Assembly: GCA_026129915.1 (NCBI GenBank)
Contig: JAHCHD010000042.1
Span: forward strand, 1-32,726
Direction of reading: 5' to 3'
DNA length: 32,726 bases
From: Bryobacterales bacterium
Lineage (GTDB): Bacteria > Acidobacteriota > Terriglobia > Bryobacterales > Bryobacteraceae
Made by a program: the position numbers and the translations under genes. Below are positions 14,910 through 23,026 of the stretch, piece after piece. Positions within the stretch are counted from its first letter, which is position 1; each line of letters begins with the position of its first letter. The notes beneath the pieces were generated by a model. The model worked only from the letters and a program-made list of their open reading frames with translations. It did not search any database and had not been told where the DNA came from.

Positions 14910-16127
14910 TCAGCGGCCCGCGGAAGCGGCGAACAGCACGCAGACCGGTGCGTCTACGTTTACCGTCTGGCCCGTGAAGGAAGGCATCCCGCTATCAGAA
15001 TCGACCCGAAACACCGTCAGGTTGCCTGAGTTCTGGTTGGCCGCGATCAGCCAGTTTCCGCTGGGGTGTACCGCGAAATTGCGTGGCGTCTTGCCCTCAG
15101 TAGCGGTGTGGCCGATGAGGGTCAATTTGCCGGAATTCAGGTCCACCGCAAAGGTCGCAATCGAGTCGTGCCCGCGATTCGATCCGTAAATCACCCGCCC
15201 ATTGGGATGGAGCGCGATTTCCGCGGTAGTGGTGTCGCCGTTGTAACCTTCGGGCAGGGTGGACACAGTATGGGCGGTAGTCCACACTCCGGTTTCCGGA
15301 TGAATGGTGAACGAGGTGATGGTGGAATCGAGTTCGTTTATCACGAAGGCCAACGGATGGGTATGGTGGGTAATCACATGGCGGGGCCCCGCACCAGGCG
15401 CCACCGCTACGTCTGGCTGAGTGCGCCAGGGGCTAAGGCTGCCGTCCGCCGCAACTACAAAATGAAGGATCCGGTCAATTCCCAGGTCCGCCACATGAGC
15501 CAGTTTCTCCACACCCACTGAGCTAAGAGCTACGCCATGCGCATGGGGCGCCTGCTGGCGGCGTTCGTTGGGTCCGCTGCCGGTATGTTGCACGAACCCC
15601 GCTGCCGACGATAGTTCTCCATCTACGTTCAACCGATAGCAGACAGTGCTACCCCCGCCGTAGTTCGCCACCACCACCATATTGCCGGCGGAGGTCACCA
15701 TCAAGTGGCAAGGGCCGCCGCCCTTCGAGGAAACGGCGTTCAACTCCCGCAGCGCCCCTGTCTCCGGAGCCACGGCAAAGGCTGTCACAGAGCCTCCTTT
15801 TTCACCTTGGAACTCCGGCAGTTCCCCCACTGCGTAAAGATTGCGTCCGTTGGGATGCAGTGCGAGAAAGGAGGGGTTCGCTGTCTGCGCGGCAAGAGCG
15901 GGTTCACCCAGCGCGCCGGACTGCGGGTCGAAGCTCAAGCGATAGATCCCCTTGCTGGCGCCACGCGTGTATGGGCCTACGTAGACCCACTCCTGGCTTG
16001 CAGAGGTCGACTGCCCCGTGCAGGAAAGCGTTGAAAGCAGCGTCGCGGTGGGAGCTGCAATGGCGGTGGCTGCCACAACGTGGCTAAGCATGGTGCGGCG
16101 GGTGAGAGTGGTTGGCATGCCGATCAT
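14910..16127 (-). CDS. Secreted lactonase-family seven-bladed propeller (YbhE-type 6-phosphogluconolactonase-like)
   Basis: A 405-residue member of the lactonase propeller family (PF10282 type). Repeats carry WVYVGPYTRG, PSFLALHPNGRNLYAVGE, GGGPCHLMVTSAGNMVVVANYGGG, APHAHGVALS, GPRHVITHHTHPLAFVINEL, EIALHPNGRVIYGSNRGHDSI and TPRNFAVHPSGNWLIAANQNSG. The N-terminus has a Tat-like TRRTMLS followed by a hydrophobic stretch and LSC, so it is probably exported and may be a lipoprotein. Export makes a cytoplasmic 6-phosphogluconolactonase role unlikely; an extracellular sugar-lactone substrate is more plausible. The start may be ATG 16127 or 16118. It precedes the broken TonB receptor by 58 bases on the same strand. 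Confidence 0.85.
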   Translation of the reverse strand: MIGMPTTLTRRTMLSHVVAATAIAAPTATLLSTLSCTGQSTSASQEWVYVGPYTRGASKGIYRLSFDPQSGALGEPALAAQTANPSFLALHPNGRNLYAVGELPEFQGEKGGSVTAFAVAPETGALRELNAVSSKGGGPCHLMVTSAGNMVVVANYGGGSTVCYRLNVDGELSSAAGFVQHTGSGPNERRQQAPHAHGVALSSVGVEKLAHVADLGIDRILHFVVAADGSLSPWRTQPDVAVAPGAGPRHVITHHTHPLAFVINELDSTITSFTIHPETGVWTTAHTVSTLPEGYNGDTTTAEIALHPNGRVIYGSNRGHDSIATFAVDLNSGKLTLIGHTATEGKTPRNFAVHPSGNWLIAANQNSGNLTVFRVDSDSGMPSFTGQTVNVDAPVCVLFAASAGR

Positions 16128-16278
16128 TATCTGTCATGCGCCTCGCCAAGGCGACCCCCGGAAGAAGCCCAGGCAACTTTCAGATTCCTGCAAAGCCTTC
16201 CAAGCGTGTAACGTAATAGCAGTGGGCCCCGGCATCTGTGATCATTGCCAGGGTAAAGGGGAAGTGCCAGGAGGGCGG

Positions 16279-17301
16279 ATGGAGACGCTTCAGTTGATAG
16301 CATCGGCCACCGGACTGGGAGTGCTTGCAGGAGTACGGCTCTATCTCACCGTTCTCTGTTTGGGATTGGCGGTTCGCTTCGAATGGCTGGAGTTAGGCCA
16401 ATCCTTTTCCCAGTTACAAGTGCTCGGCGATTGGCGCGTGATCGGCGTCGCTGCCATTGCGGTGCTGCTGGAGTTCTTCGCGGACAAGATTCCATGGCTC
16501 GATTCGGCGTGGGACAGCCTACATACATTTATCCGCCCCGTTGGCGCGGCCGTGCTGAGCGTTGCTGCGTTTGAGAGCATCGATCCCGGCATGCGCACCA
16601 TTCTTGTGCTGCTGACCGGCGGCGCGGCGCTGACCAGCCATTCCGCAAAGGCCGCCACCCGCATGGCGGTAAACTACAGTCCGGAGCCTTTCTCCAACCT
16701 GGCCCTCAGCCTGGCTGGGGATGTAGCCGTGCCGGTGAGCCTCTGGCTGCTAATGGAGTATCCGCTGGTGGTTGGCGGCATCGCGGCGGTGTTTCTGCTG
16801 CTGATGGCGATGATTGCGCCGCGCGTCTACCGGATTCTGCGGGTACACGTGATTGCTATCCGCTCATGCCTGGGCGTTTGGCTGGGTGACGCAGAGGCAG
16901 CCAGTTCGACCCCTGTCTCCTTGGATGCCTTGCAGCGGGAATCGGCGGTGGAACTGCCGGAGGTGTATGCGCGCAGTCTGCGGAAAGAGTATGGGCAGGA
17001 TGCCGCCTTCGCACTCCACGGTGTGTTCCGGCGCGGGGCAGGGAAGCTGCGAAACCGAGTGGGGTACCTATGCGTGCTGCCAGACCGTTTTGTGCTGATG
17101 GCACGCCGCCCCTGGGGCATGGTGACTCAAGAATTGCCCCACGAGTCAGTTGGCAGCCTCAGATTTGAAGAACGCTTCCTGATGGATGGACTGAGGCTGC
17201 GTGACCCGAAGGGCGAGCTCTCCATGGATCTGTTCAAGGAAATCAGCGCCGGCGGACGTCGGTTAGCAACCGCCTGGAGCACGGCGAAGGCATCCGCGTA
17301 G
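16279..17301 (+). CDS. DUF4126-type multi-pass membrane protein
   Basis: A 340-residue inner-membrane protein. The N-terminal 200 residues hold the DUF4126 pattern: METLQLIASATGLGVLAGVR, ADKIPWLDSAWDSLHTFIRP, GGAALTSHSAKAATRMAVN and NLALSLAGDVAVPVSL, with about five hydrophobic segments. The C-terminal 120 residues are soluble and beta-rich, ending in a PH-like-looking stretch (YLCVLPDRFVLMARRP, VGSLRFEERFLMDGLRLRD). Function of the family is unknown. I start at ATG 16279 because GGAGG lies just upstream (about 16270-16274). The longer in-frame extension to 16018 runs through the divergent gene and looks non-coding. It faces the enoyl-CoA hydratase gene across a 33-base gap. Confidence 0.82.
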   Translation: METLQLIASATGLGVLAGVRLYLTVLCLGLAVRFEWLELGQSFSQLQVLGDWRVIGVAAIAVLLEFFADKIPWLDSAWDSLHTFIRPVGAAVLSVAAFESIDPGMRTILVLLTGGAALTSHSAKAATRMAVNYSPEPFSNLALSLAGDVAVPVSLWLLMEYPLVVGGIAAVFLLLMAMIAPRVYRILRVHVIAIRSCLGVWLGDAEAASSTPVSLDALQRESAVELPEVYARSLRKEYGQDAAFALHGVFRRGAGKLRNRVGYLCVLPDRFVLMARRPWGMVTQELPHESVGSLRFEERFLMDGLRLRDPKGELSMDLFKEISAGGRRLATAWSTAKASA

Positions 17302-17334
17302 CACCGAGCCAATCCGTCTTCCCGCGAGACAAGT

Positions 17335-18132
17335 CTATTCCGGCTGGGCAGCCTTCGGCTCAGCCGTCTGCAACGACGGCCACTGCGGCTTGCGGCCTTC
17401 CGCGGCGGCAGCCTGGCCTTCAAGAAAATCGGAATGGGCAAACCATGCGGTGCGAATCTGCTGCGCCAGCAAGCCCGCCTCCGCCGAACCTTTGCCTCGT
17501 GTCTGGTGGACGAAATCGAGACCTCGCCGTACTAGCTCCGGGCTCAATCCCGCCAGCAGCCGCAGGGTGGCTTCCACCCGGTCCTCCAATTCGATCGGCG
17601 ACGACACCGCATGGATGAGATTGTATTGGAGTGCCTCATTTGTGCCGAACATCCGCCCTGTGAGCGCCAGTTCCAGGGCGCGACGTTCGCCCATTACAAG
17701 CGCTAGCGAGCGGAAGATCATGAACGGCCAGTTGGCGTGGCGTACCTCGGTAAGTCCAAACGTCGTACCTTGCGAGGCAATCACCACATGAGCGTTGCAC
17801 AACAGGCCGATTCCCGCGCCGGTGGCTGCCCCCTGGACCTGGCACACGATGGGGGTGGTGATTTTGCTGCCCACGGTGAAAAGTTCTTCGTGAATCCATC
17901 CCAACTCCAGCGCCTCCGGACGGCAAAGCTCCCGCGGATCCATCCCCGTGCAGAAGATTGGCCCTGTGGCGGAGATCAGTATGGCGGTCACGTCAGCGTC
18001 GCGGTCGGCATCCTGCAGCGCCGCCACCAGTTCTCGGCACATCGCAAAGGTGAGCTGATTTCGGGATTGCGGTGCGTTAAGAACCAGGTGCTGGATATGG
18101 CCCTCGCGCGTGTTCAGGATCGCTTCGCTCAT
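17335..18132 (-). CDS. Enoyl-CoA hydratase/isomerase family protein lacking one catalytic Glu
   Basis: A 265-residue crotonase-fold protein. The CoA-binding/oxyanion regions are visible at GPIFCTGMDPREL (57-69) and QGAATGAGIGLL (100-111). In classical hydratases two glutamates (E144 and E164 of the rat enzyme) activate water. Here the first position is Gly109, while the second is kept as E129 in FGLTEV. This suggests an isomerase-, hydrolase- or decarboxylase-like reaction or another CoA substrate rather than simple hydration. ATG 18132 follows AAAGGA with good spacing. The aminotransferase gene ends 19 bases upstream on the same strand, so the two probably form an operon, perhaps for amino-acid or branched-chain acyl-CoA metabolism. 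Confidence 0.82.
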   Translation of the reverse strand: MSEAILNTREGHIQHLVLNAPQSRNQLTFAMCRELVAALQDADRDADVTAILISATGPIFCTGMDPRELCRPEALELGWIHEELFTVGSKITTPIVCQVQGAATGAGIGLLCNAHVVIASQGTTFGLTEVRHANWPFMIFRSLALVMGERRALELALTGRMFGTNEALQYNLIHAVSSPIELEDRVEATLRLLAGLSPELVRRGLDFVHQTRGKGSAEAGLLAQQIRTAWFAHSDFLEGQAAAAEGRKPQWPSLQTAEPKAAQPE

Positions 18133-18151
18133 GGTGTGTTCCTTTGGAGTG

Positions 18152-19030
18152 TCAGGCTCTCGGCGCCGGTTTGGCAGGGCGCGGGTGATTGCGCACGTAG
18201 TCTTCAAGATACTGTGCGAAGGCCTGGTGGTAGGCGGCCACGAACTGCGGGTCCTGCTTCAGTTCTTCCCCGTCGATGGCGCGCACGGCCAGCACATCCC
18301 GGGTGGTGGAGGTAATGAAGCATGCATCGGCATGGCGGAGAGCAGAAACCTTCAGGGTAGCTTCCACGACGCGATAGCCATCCACGCGTATCGTATCCAC
18401 TAGCAGTTGACGAGTTACGCCCGGAAGGCATCCTGCGCTCAATGGGGGTGTGATCACTTCTTTACCGAACTTGGCGAAGATGTTGGCTGAGGTACACTCA
18501 CTCACGTCACCATGTTCGTTCAGCAGGATCACTTCGTCGAAGCCACGCGCAAGCGCCCGCTCCAGCCAGACGAGATTCATGCTCCAGGCCAGGACCTTGG
18601 CACCCACAAATTCACACGCGGCAAACCGCGCGTTTGATTGCACACCCAGGCAGACGCCGGAGCCCCATTCCTTCAGCGGCGCCGAGAATGCAATGAGGTC
18701 ACTGGAGGCCATGGGGCTGCTTCCTTCCCACATGCCTCCATGGTTGCGCAGCGCCACCACACGGACAGTGGCGTCCAGGCAGCCGTTGGCATCCAGCAAC
18801 TGGCAGAGACGACGTTCCAATTCCTGTTCACCGCAGGGCATCTCCACGTGCATCGCTTCAGCGTCCTTGGTCATCCGAAGCCAGTGCCGGTGAAACTCAA
18901 AGAGCACACCGCCCTGGGAGCGCAGGGTGCTAAACACGCCCCACCCATTCATCAAACCCACCTGGCCCGCGCTGAGGGTTCGTTCGGTATGCGGCACAAT
19001 GGCGTCGCCATGCAGCATGAAAGGATGCAT
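18152..19030 (-). CDS. Class IV (branched-chain/D-amino-acid/4-amino-4-deoxychorismate lyase fold) PLP aminotransferase
   Basis: A 292-residue PLP-dependent fold-type IV enzyme. K145 in VGAKVLAWSMN is the expected Schiff-base lysine and E178 in DVSECTSANIF the expected PLP N1 partner, with the usual spacing of about 33. LSAGCLPGVTRQLL and ITSTTRDVLAV match the phosphate-binding and C-terminal family motifs. Whether it acts as branched-chain aminotransferase, D-amino-acid aminotransferase or aminodeoxychorismate lyase (PabC) cannot be told from sequence alone. ATG 19030 sits just after AGGTGG; GTG 19036 is an alternative start. The downstream crotonase-fold gene is 19 bases away. Confidence 0.85.
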   Translation of the reverse strand: MHPFMLHGDAIVPHTERTLSAGQVGLMNGWGVFSTLRSQGGVLFEFHRHWLRMTKDAEAMHVEMPCGEQELERRLCQLLDANGCLDATVRVVALRNHGGMWEGSSPMASSDLIAFSAPLKEWGSGVCLGVQSNARFAACEFVGAKVLAWSMNLVWLERALARGFDEVILLNEHGDVSECTSANIFAKFGKEVITPPLSAGCLPGVTRQLLVDTIRVDGYRVVEATLKVSALRHADACFITSTTRDVLAVRAIDGEELKQDPQFVAAYHQAFAQYLEDYVRNHPRPAKPAPRA

Positions 19031-19036
19031 ATCCAC

Positions 19037-19821
19037 CTATTCTAACGGTCCAGGACTGAGGAGTTGGCCCCCTTTCCAAAGGGAGCAACCCCACTCTTGT
19101 CATCGGAGATCCGACGTTTCCGACACGAAATTGAGGTCAGGTGTCGGATTCGGTGTTGCACGGGTGATGGAACCAGGGGATGGCGGCAGCCCGGTTTCGG
19201 GCACCGTCCTCCATTCTTGATACGAGAGGGCATACTCCCAGGGTGGTATTGCGTCGATTCTCTGTAGCCTGGGTCAGTCCGCTCCACCCGGTAGCAAACG
19301 GTTCCTGACGTACGATTCGGCCCGATGTTCAGAAACAGTTCCAATTTGGTACCTAAGTGCGCAAGTCTATTTGAATCAATGCGTTGAAGCAGTGTAGTCT
19401 CATGGGTACTGGTGTAGGGGACAGACCGGCAGCCTATCCCCGCATTCACAAACAGTTCCAGCTCATTTGGTACTGAATGTGCCGATATGTCGGCATTTTC
19501 GCGGTTTGTATCGATGTTTTTCTAATCTCCAGGCGGTGAGTCCTAGACCTGGAAAACTGAACCTCTACTGGTGTTCCAAATCCCCATGCTAGTTTGCTGG
19601 TAGCAGATCTAGCCATGCGGTTTCTTAACCAAATTGCGGCAGTTATTCTTGGGAACCCAGCGATGCTCGACCAAACAGACTTTACCGGGGAATCGAAGCG
19701 TACTACACCCGCGATTGAAGTGCCCTCACTCGCGAGTCCGTCTCCAAGACAAAGCTGCAGAGGCTTCGTCGCTTGTTCGCTGACTGGAATTTTGCTCCCC
19801 CCGTTTTCGGAGGTCTGAACG
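19037..19821. other. 785-bp gene-poor region with imperfect repeats
   Basis: No frame here looks like protein; the ORFs present are short and lack family features or good ribosome-binding sites. The composition is less GC-rich than the genes. Two related segments share AAACAGTTCCA and ATTTGGTAC: at 19333-19352, where they are adjacent, and at 19450-19473, where four bases separate them. Just after the second, TGCCGA/TCGGCA arms (19480-19495, 4-base loop) form a small palindrome followed by TTTT. GGGGA/TCCCC can also pair around 19417-19440. It could be a leader/promoter region, a remnant of a mobile element or an untranslated RNA; I cannot decide. Confidence 0.4.
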
Positions 19822-20256
19822 ATGAAAGAACCTGTGAAATGCGAATCCGACTTCTTCTTCATTCACATGTCCCGACAGCTTTCTGAATCCGGGGAGCCCT
19901 GGACGGCTATGGACGCCTATCTGAAGATTGCGGAAACATGCAACCGCTGTCCGATTCGCGAATGCCCAGGGATGCTTGCGCCGGATCATCCCAAAGTTCA
20001 TGCGGATCAGGACGTGTCGTTGGTTGGCGATACCGGTGTTCGGGAACTGGTCTTGTCAACAGGAGTCGACCGGATTCGGGCTGACGCCGAAGAAACTGCA
20101 GTAACCAGGCTCTTCGATTTCGCAGACGCGCTTCCCCGATCCGGCGCTGTTTGCGATCAGCGGCAAATGGGGAACGTGGAATCGAACGACGAGCGCGGCG
20201 ACCGTTCCGCATTCGCCCGATTTCTGGGATGGAGTGCCCACGAAGCCCGATCGTGA
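19822..20256 (+). CDS. Hypothetical protein with CxxCx4C motif upstream of the hybrid kinase
   Basis: A 144-residue ORF with a convincing start: GGAGG at 19809-19813 lies 8 bases before ATG 19822. The N-terminal half is protein-like (an aromatic-rich helix, then AMDAYLKIAETCNRCPIREC with C40, C43 and C48, plus C7), possibly a small metal- or cluster-binding site. The second half is low in recognisable structure and may be a poorly conserved tail or the result of a frame change. I do not recognise the family. It precedes the hybrid histidine kinase by 125 bases on the same strand, so the two could be co-expressed. Confidence 0.45.
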   Translation: MKEPVKCESDFFFIHMSRQLSESGEPWTAMDAYLKIAETCNRCPIRECPGMLAPDHPKVHADQDVSLVGDTGVRELVLSTGVDRIRADAEETAVTRLFDFADALPRSGAVCDQRQMGNVESNDERGDRSAFARFLGWSAHEARS

Positions 20257-20381
20257 GAATTCCTGAATGGCGCCAAGCCTCGTGAAGTCTCGCAGGGAAG
20301 GGCGGGACAGCCCAAGGCGGTTAGCGAGACAGGCGGTGGGTGGGGAATGGTGCCAGGGGCGATTGAGAAGGCGGTGCTGCG

Positions 20382-22955
20382 ATGAGAAAACTCGTGCAAG
20401 GAATTCGGATATCAAGTTTGCTCACGCTGCTACTAGGCGTCCTGCTTCTGATTGCTGCTGGCCTTGCAATTCGTCTCCTCCGGACCGACGTGCCACCACG
20501 CGGCGAGTATGTGATTGGGTCAAACCATTCGCCACCGTTTCAACTGGTACAAAGCGATGGCACCATCACAGGGCCACTTGTGGAGACCTTTGAGCTTGCT
20601 GCCCAGAGGCTGGGTATCACCCTGAAGTGGGTTGCGACTCCCCATCCCCCTGACCGATACCTTAGCGACAAAGAAAGCGGAATTGATTTGTGGCCTCTGG
20701 TAATGCGGTTACCTGAGCGTAAGGGTCGCTTTCATATCACTGAGCCCTACACCGGTTCGCAGTACCTGCTGTTCTCCAAGACTGATTACTCCGCTGTTGC
20801 CGAACTCCCGCCGGATCTGGTTGTTGGGTACGCCCGGTTTCGCTACACCTCGGAGTTATTCCGCCAGAACTTCGCGCTGCAGAAACCCTTTGAAACGGAT
20901 AAGCCGACGGATTTGATGAACGCGGTCTGCGAAGATCGACTGGACGCGGCAGTGGTGGAAACCAATGCGGTGGACGCTTTCCTGCAGGAGTTGCCACGCA
21001 ACTGCGGTGACGGGCGGATCTTTTTGAAGTCGCTGCCTAACTGGAGAATCGATTTAGGAGTTGGGGCGAGGTTTGGACGCGAGGACGTCGCCAATGCGCT
21101 ACGTAGCGAGATTGGGCGCCTGGCCCGGTCTGGCAAGCTTGATCCTATTTTTGACAAGTACCTGGCCCTGGACAGAATCAGACACCGAAACCTGTTTATC
21201 TCGACGCGAAACGAAGAGCTGGCACGGGAACTTACCCTCTCACTGTTGGCTTGCATTGCAGCGCTGGGGATTCTCACGGCTACTGTGATCACCCAGCGCC
21301 GCAAGAGAATTTTGGCCCAGTCAGTGGCCGCTTCAAAGACGGCATTCCTGGCAGCGATGAGCCACGAAATTCGCACCCCGCTCACGGGTGTGCTGGGGAT
21401 GGCGGAGTTACTCTCCCACTCTAGCCTCGATCCGCAGCAGGCGTCCTATCTCGATCAGATCCGATCCGCCGGCCAGCGTCTGCTGACGATTGTGAATGAC
21501 GTCCTTGTTCTTTCCAAACTGGAAGCGGGCCGCATGCAATTTCAGCCAGAGATGGTAAACGTGAAGCAACTGCTGGATGAAACGCTTGCGCCTCTATCGT
21601 TGCTGGCAGACCGGAAGCAACTGGAACTGGTTCTGGATATGCATGCGGGTGTGCCTGAAATGGCGAGTCTGGATCGCATGAAGACCGGGCAGATTATTAC
21701 CAACCTCGTCGGCAATGCCGTGAAGTTCACCGAGACCGGCGGTATCCGCCTGACGGTTTCCCTCGGAGGTACTCCGGCTATTGCAAGGTACTTACGTTTT
21801 GTGGTTACCGACACCGGGGTTGGCATCTCCAAAGAGAATCTTGGACGGATCTTCGAAAGCTATGGACAGGTGCAAGGGACGACGCCTTCCAACGGGACGG
21901 GACTTGGTCTGCCCATTGCACGGATGATGACGCTGCAGATGGACGGATTCTTTGGAGTGAGCAGTGAAGTGGGTGTTGGTAGCACCTTTTGGTTTGAACT
22001 TCCGCTTTCGACCGACGATGATTCACCACAATCCTCTGAGCAATCCAGGTTGAAGCTACTCGACGGGCTTACGGTGGTGAACACAGTGCCGGGTGCATAT
22101 CTACGGCATCAACTCACCGAGGCGCTCGCAAAGAGTGGAGCGCAGTGTGTGGAATGGAACTATGACCGGGACGACTTAGAGGAAGAACGGCTGCGCCAGG
22201 CGGGCCCGGTGGTGTTCATTTGCGACATGCCCGAACAGCCTGATCAGTCGCCAAGGCCTCCCGCGGAGGTCATCCGGACGGCGCTGTTATTCTCGGCCCC
22301 TGTTGTGGCACTGGCGCCGGCTTCCGTATCCACGGATTGTCAATGGACGGCAAACCCAGGAAGTTTCCGGGTTTGCAGGCGGCCTTTGAGTATCCGTGAG
22401 CTTGTACATTGCATTCTGCGGGTGACGACGGAGTTCAGAGAGTCAGAGCAGATTGCCGCCGAAGAGCCCGAGGATGCGGCAACCACTTCCACGTCCCAGC
22501 TACTTGCGTTGCAGGGGTCGCTCAGCCATCCGGTGAAACCGTCGACGCCGGAACTTCACGCGCTGGTGGCCGATGACAACCTGGTGAACCAGCGAATTAT
22601 GGCAGCGATGCTGGGTAAGCTTGGCGTCTCGTGCGAGGTTGCAGGGAACGGCAGAGTAGCGGTGGAAATGCTCGAGTCCCGCAGGTTCGACCTCGTCCTA
22701 ATGGATTGCAGGATGCCCGTATGCGATGGACTCGAGGCCACAACCATCATCCGCGGTGCGGGCAAGCCCTATTCAAAAATTCCCATCATTGGCGTGAGCG
22801 CTGAGCTGGAGGCGGTTCAACGCACATTGTGTCTTGAAGCCGGGATGGACGGTTTCATGGAGAAGCCCTACGCAATGCGGGGCCTGTCGGAAGTTCTGGT
22901 TCCTTATATGGAAGCTGCGCGTTCCCGGCGCCCTCCTTGCAGGCAGGGAGATTAG
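20382..22955 (+). CDS. Hybrid sensor histidine kinase with periplasmic SBP-type sensor (BvgS/EvgS-like)
   Basis: An 857-residue inner-membrane kinase. After an N-terminal membrane anchor (LLTLLLGVLLLIAAGLAI), residues about 40-265 are a periplasmic family-3 solute-binding-protein domain (YVIGSNHSPPFQLV, FHITEPYTGSQYLLF, SGKLDPIFDKYL). A second membrane segment is at about 285-307. The kinase core has the H-box FLAAMSHEIRTPLTGVLGM with H328, N-box IITNLVGNAVKFTETGGI, and G-boxes VTDTGVGIS and GTGLGLPIARMM. Residues about 560-680 look like a degenerate receiver that lacks the N-terminal acidic pair. A complete receiver follows (LVADDNLVNQRIM, phospho-acceptor D775 in LVLMDCRMP, conserved K in MEKPY). 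No HPt domain is present, so a separate phosphotransfer partner is expected. It probably senses a small periplasmic nutrient. Confidence 0.88.
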   Translation: MRKLVQGIRISSLLTLLLGVLLLIAAGLAIRLLRTDVPPRGEYVIGSNHSPPFQLVQSDGTITGPLVETFELAAQRLGITLKWVATPHPPDRYLSDKESGIDLWPLVMRLPERKGRFHITEPYTGSQYLLFSKTDYSAVAELPPDLVVGYARFRYTSELFRQNFALQKPFETDKPTDLMNAVCEDRLDAAVVETNAVDAFLQELPRNCGDGRIFLKSLPNWRIDLGVGARFGREDVANALRSEIGRLARSGKLDPIFDKYLALDRIRHRNLFISTRNEELARELTLSLLACIAALGILTATVITQRRKRILAQSVAASKTAFLAAMSHEIRTPLTGVLGMAELLSHSSLDPQQASYLDQIRSAGQRLLTIVNDVLVLSKLEAGRMQFQPEMVNVKQLLDETLAPLSLLADRKQLELVLDMHAGVPEMASLDRMKTGQIITNLVGNAVKFTETGGIRLTVSLGGTPAIARYLRFVVTDTGVGISKENLGRIFESYGQVQGTTPSNGTGLGLPIARMMTLQMDGFFGVSSEVGVGSTFWFELPLSTDDDSPQSSEQSRLKLLDGLTVVNTVPGAYLRHQLTEALAKSGAQCVEWNYDRDDLEEERLRQAGPVVFICDMPEQPDQSPRPPAEVIRTALLFSAPVVALAPASVSTDCQWTANPGSFRVCRRPLSIRELVHCILRVTTEFRESEQIAAEEPEDAATTSTSQLLALQGSLSHPVKPSTPELHALVADDNLVNQRIMAAMLGKLGVSCEVAGNGRVAVEMLESRRFDLVLMDCRMPVCDGLEATTIIRGAGKPYSKIPIIGVSAELEAVQRTLCLEAGMDGFMEKPYAMRGLSEVLVPYMEAARSRRPPCRQGD

Positions 22956-23026
22956 CAGCATCAGCACATGTAGCCCGCACGCAGGGTTGCCGTACTGCCA
23001 GCCGCCGATGGCTTTTCATTAAGCTG

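Noticed and set aside
19042..19862. Minus-strand ORFs of 135 and 138 codons in the gene-poor region
   Set aside because: No domains, unlikely composition and no suitable ribosome-binding sites; the 138-codon ORF also overlaps the better start at 19822.
20056..20415. 119-codon minus-strand ORF overlapping the Cys-motif ORF and the kinase start
   Set aside because: Random-looking translation that runs into the kinase gene; not supported.
22998..23016. Possible terminator (AGCC...GGCT followed by TTTT) between the kinase and sulfatase genes
   Set aside because: The stem is only four or five pairs, too weak to call.
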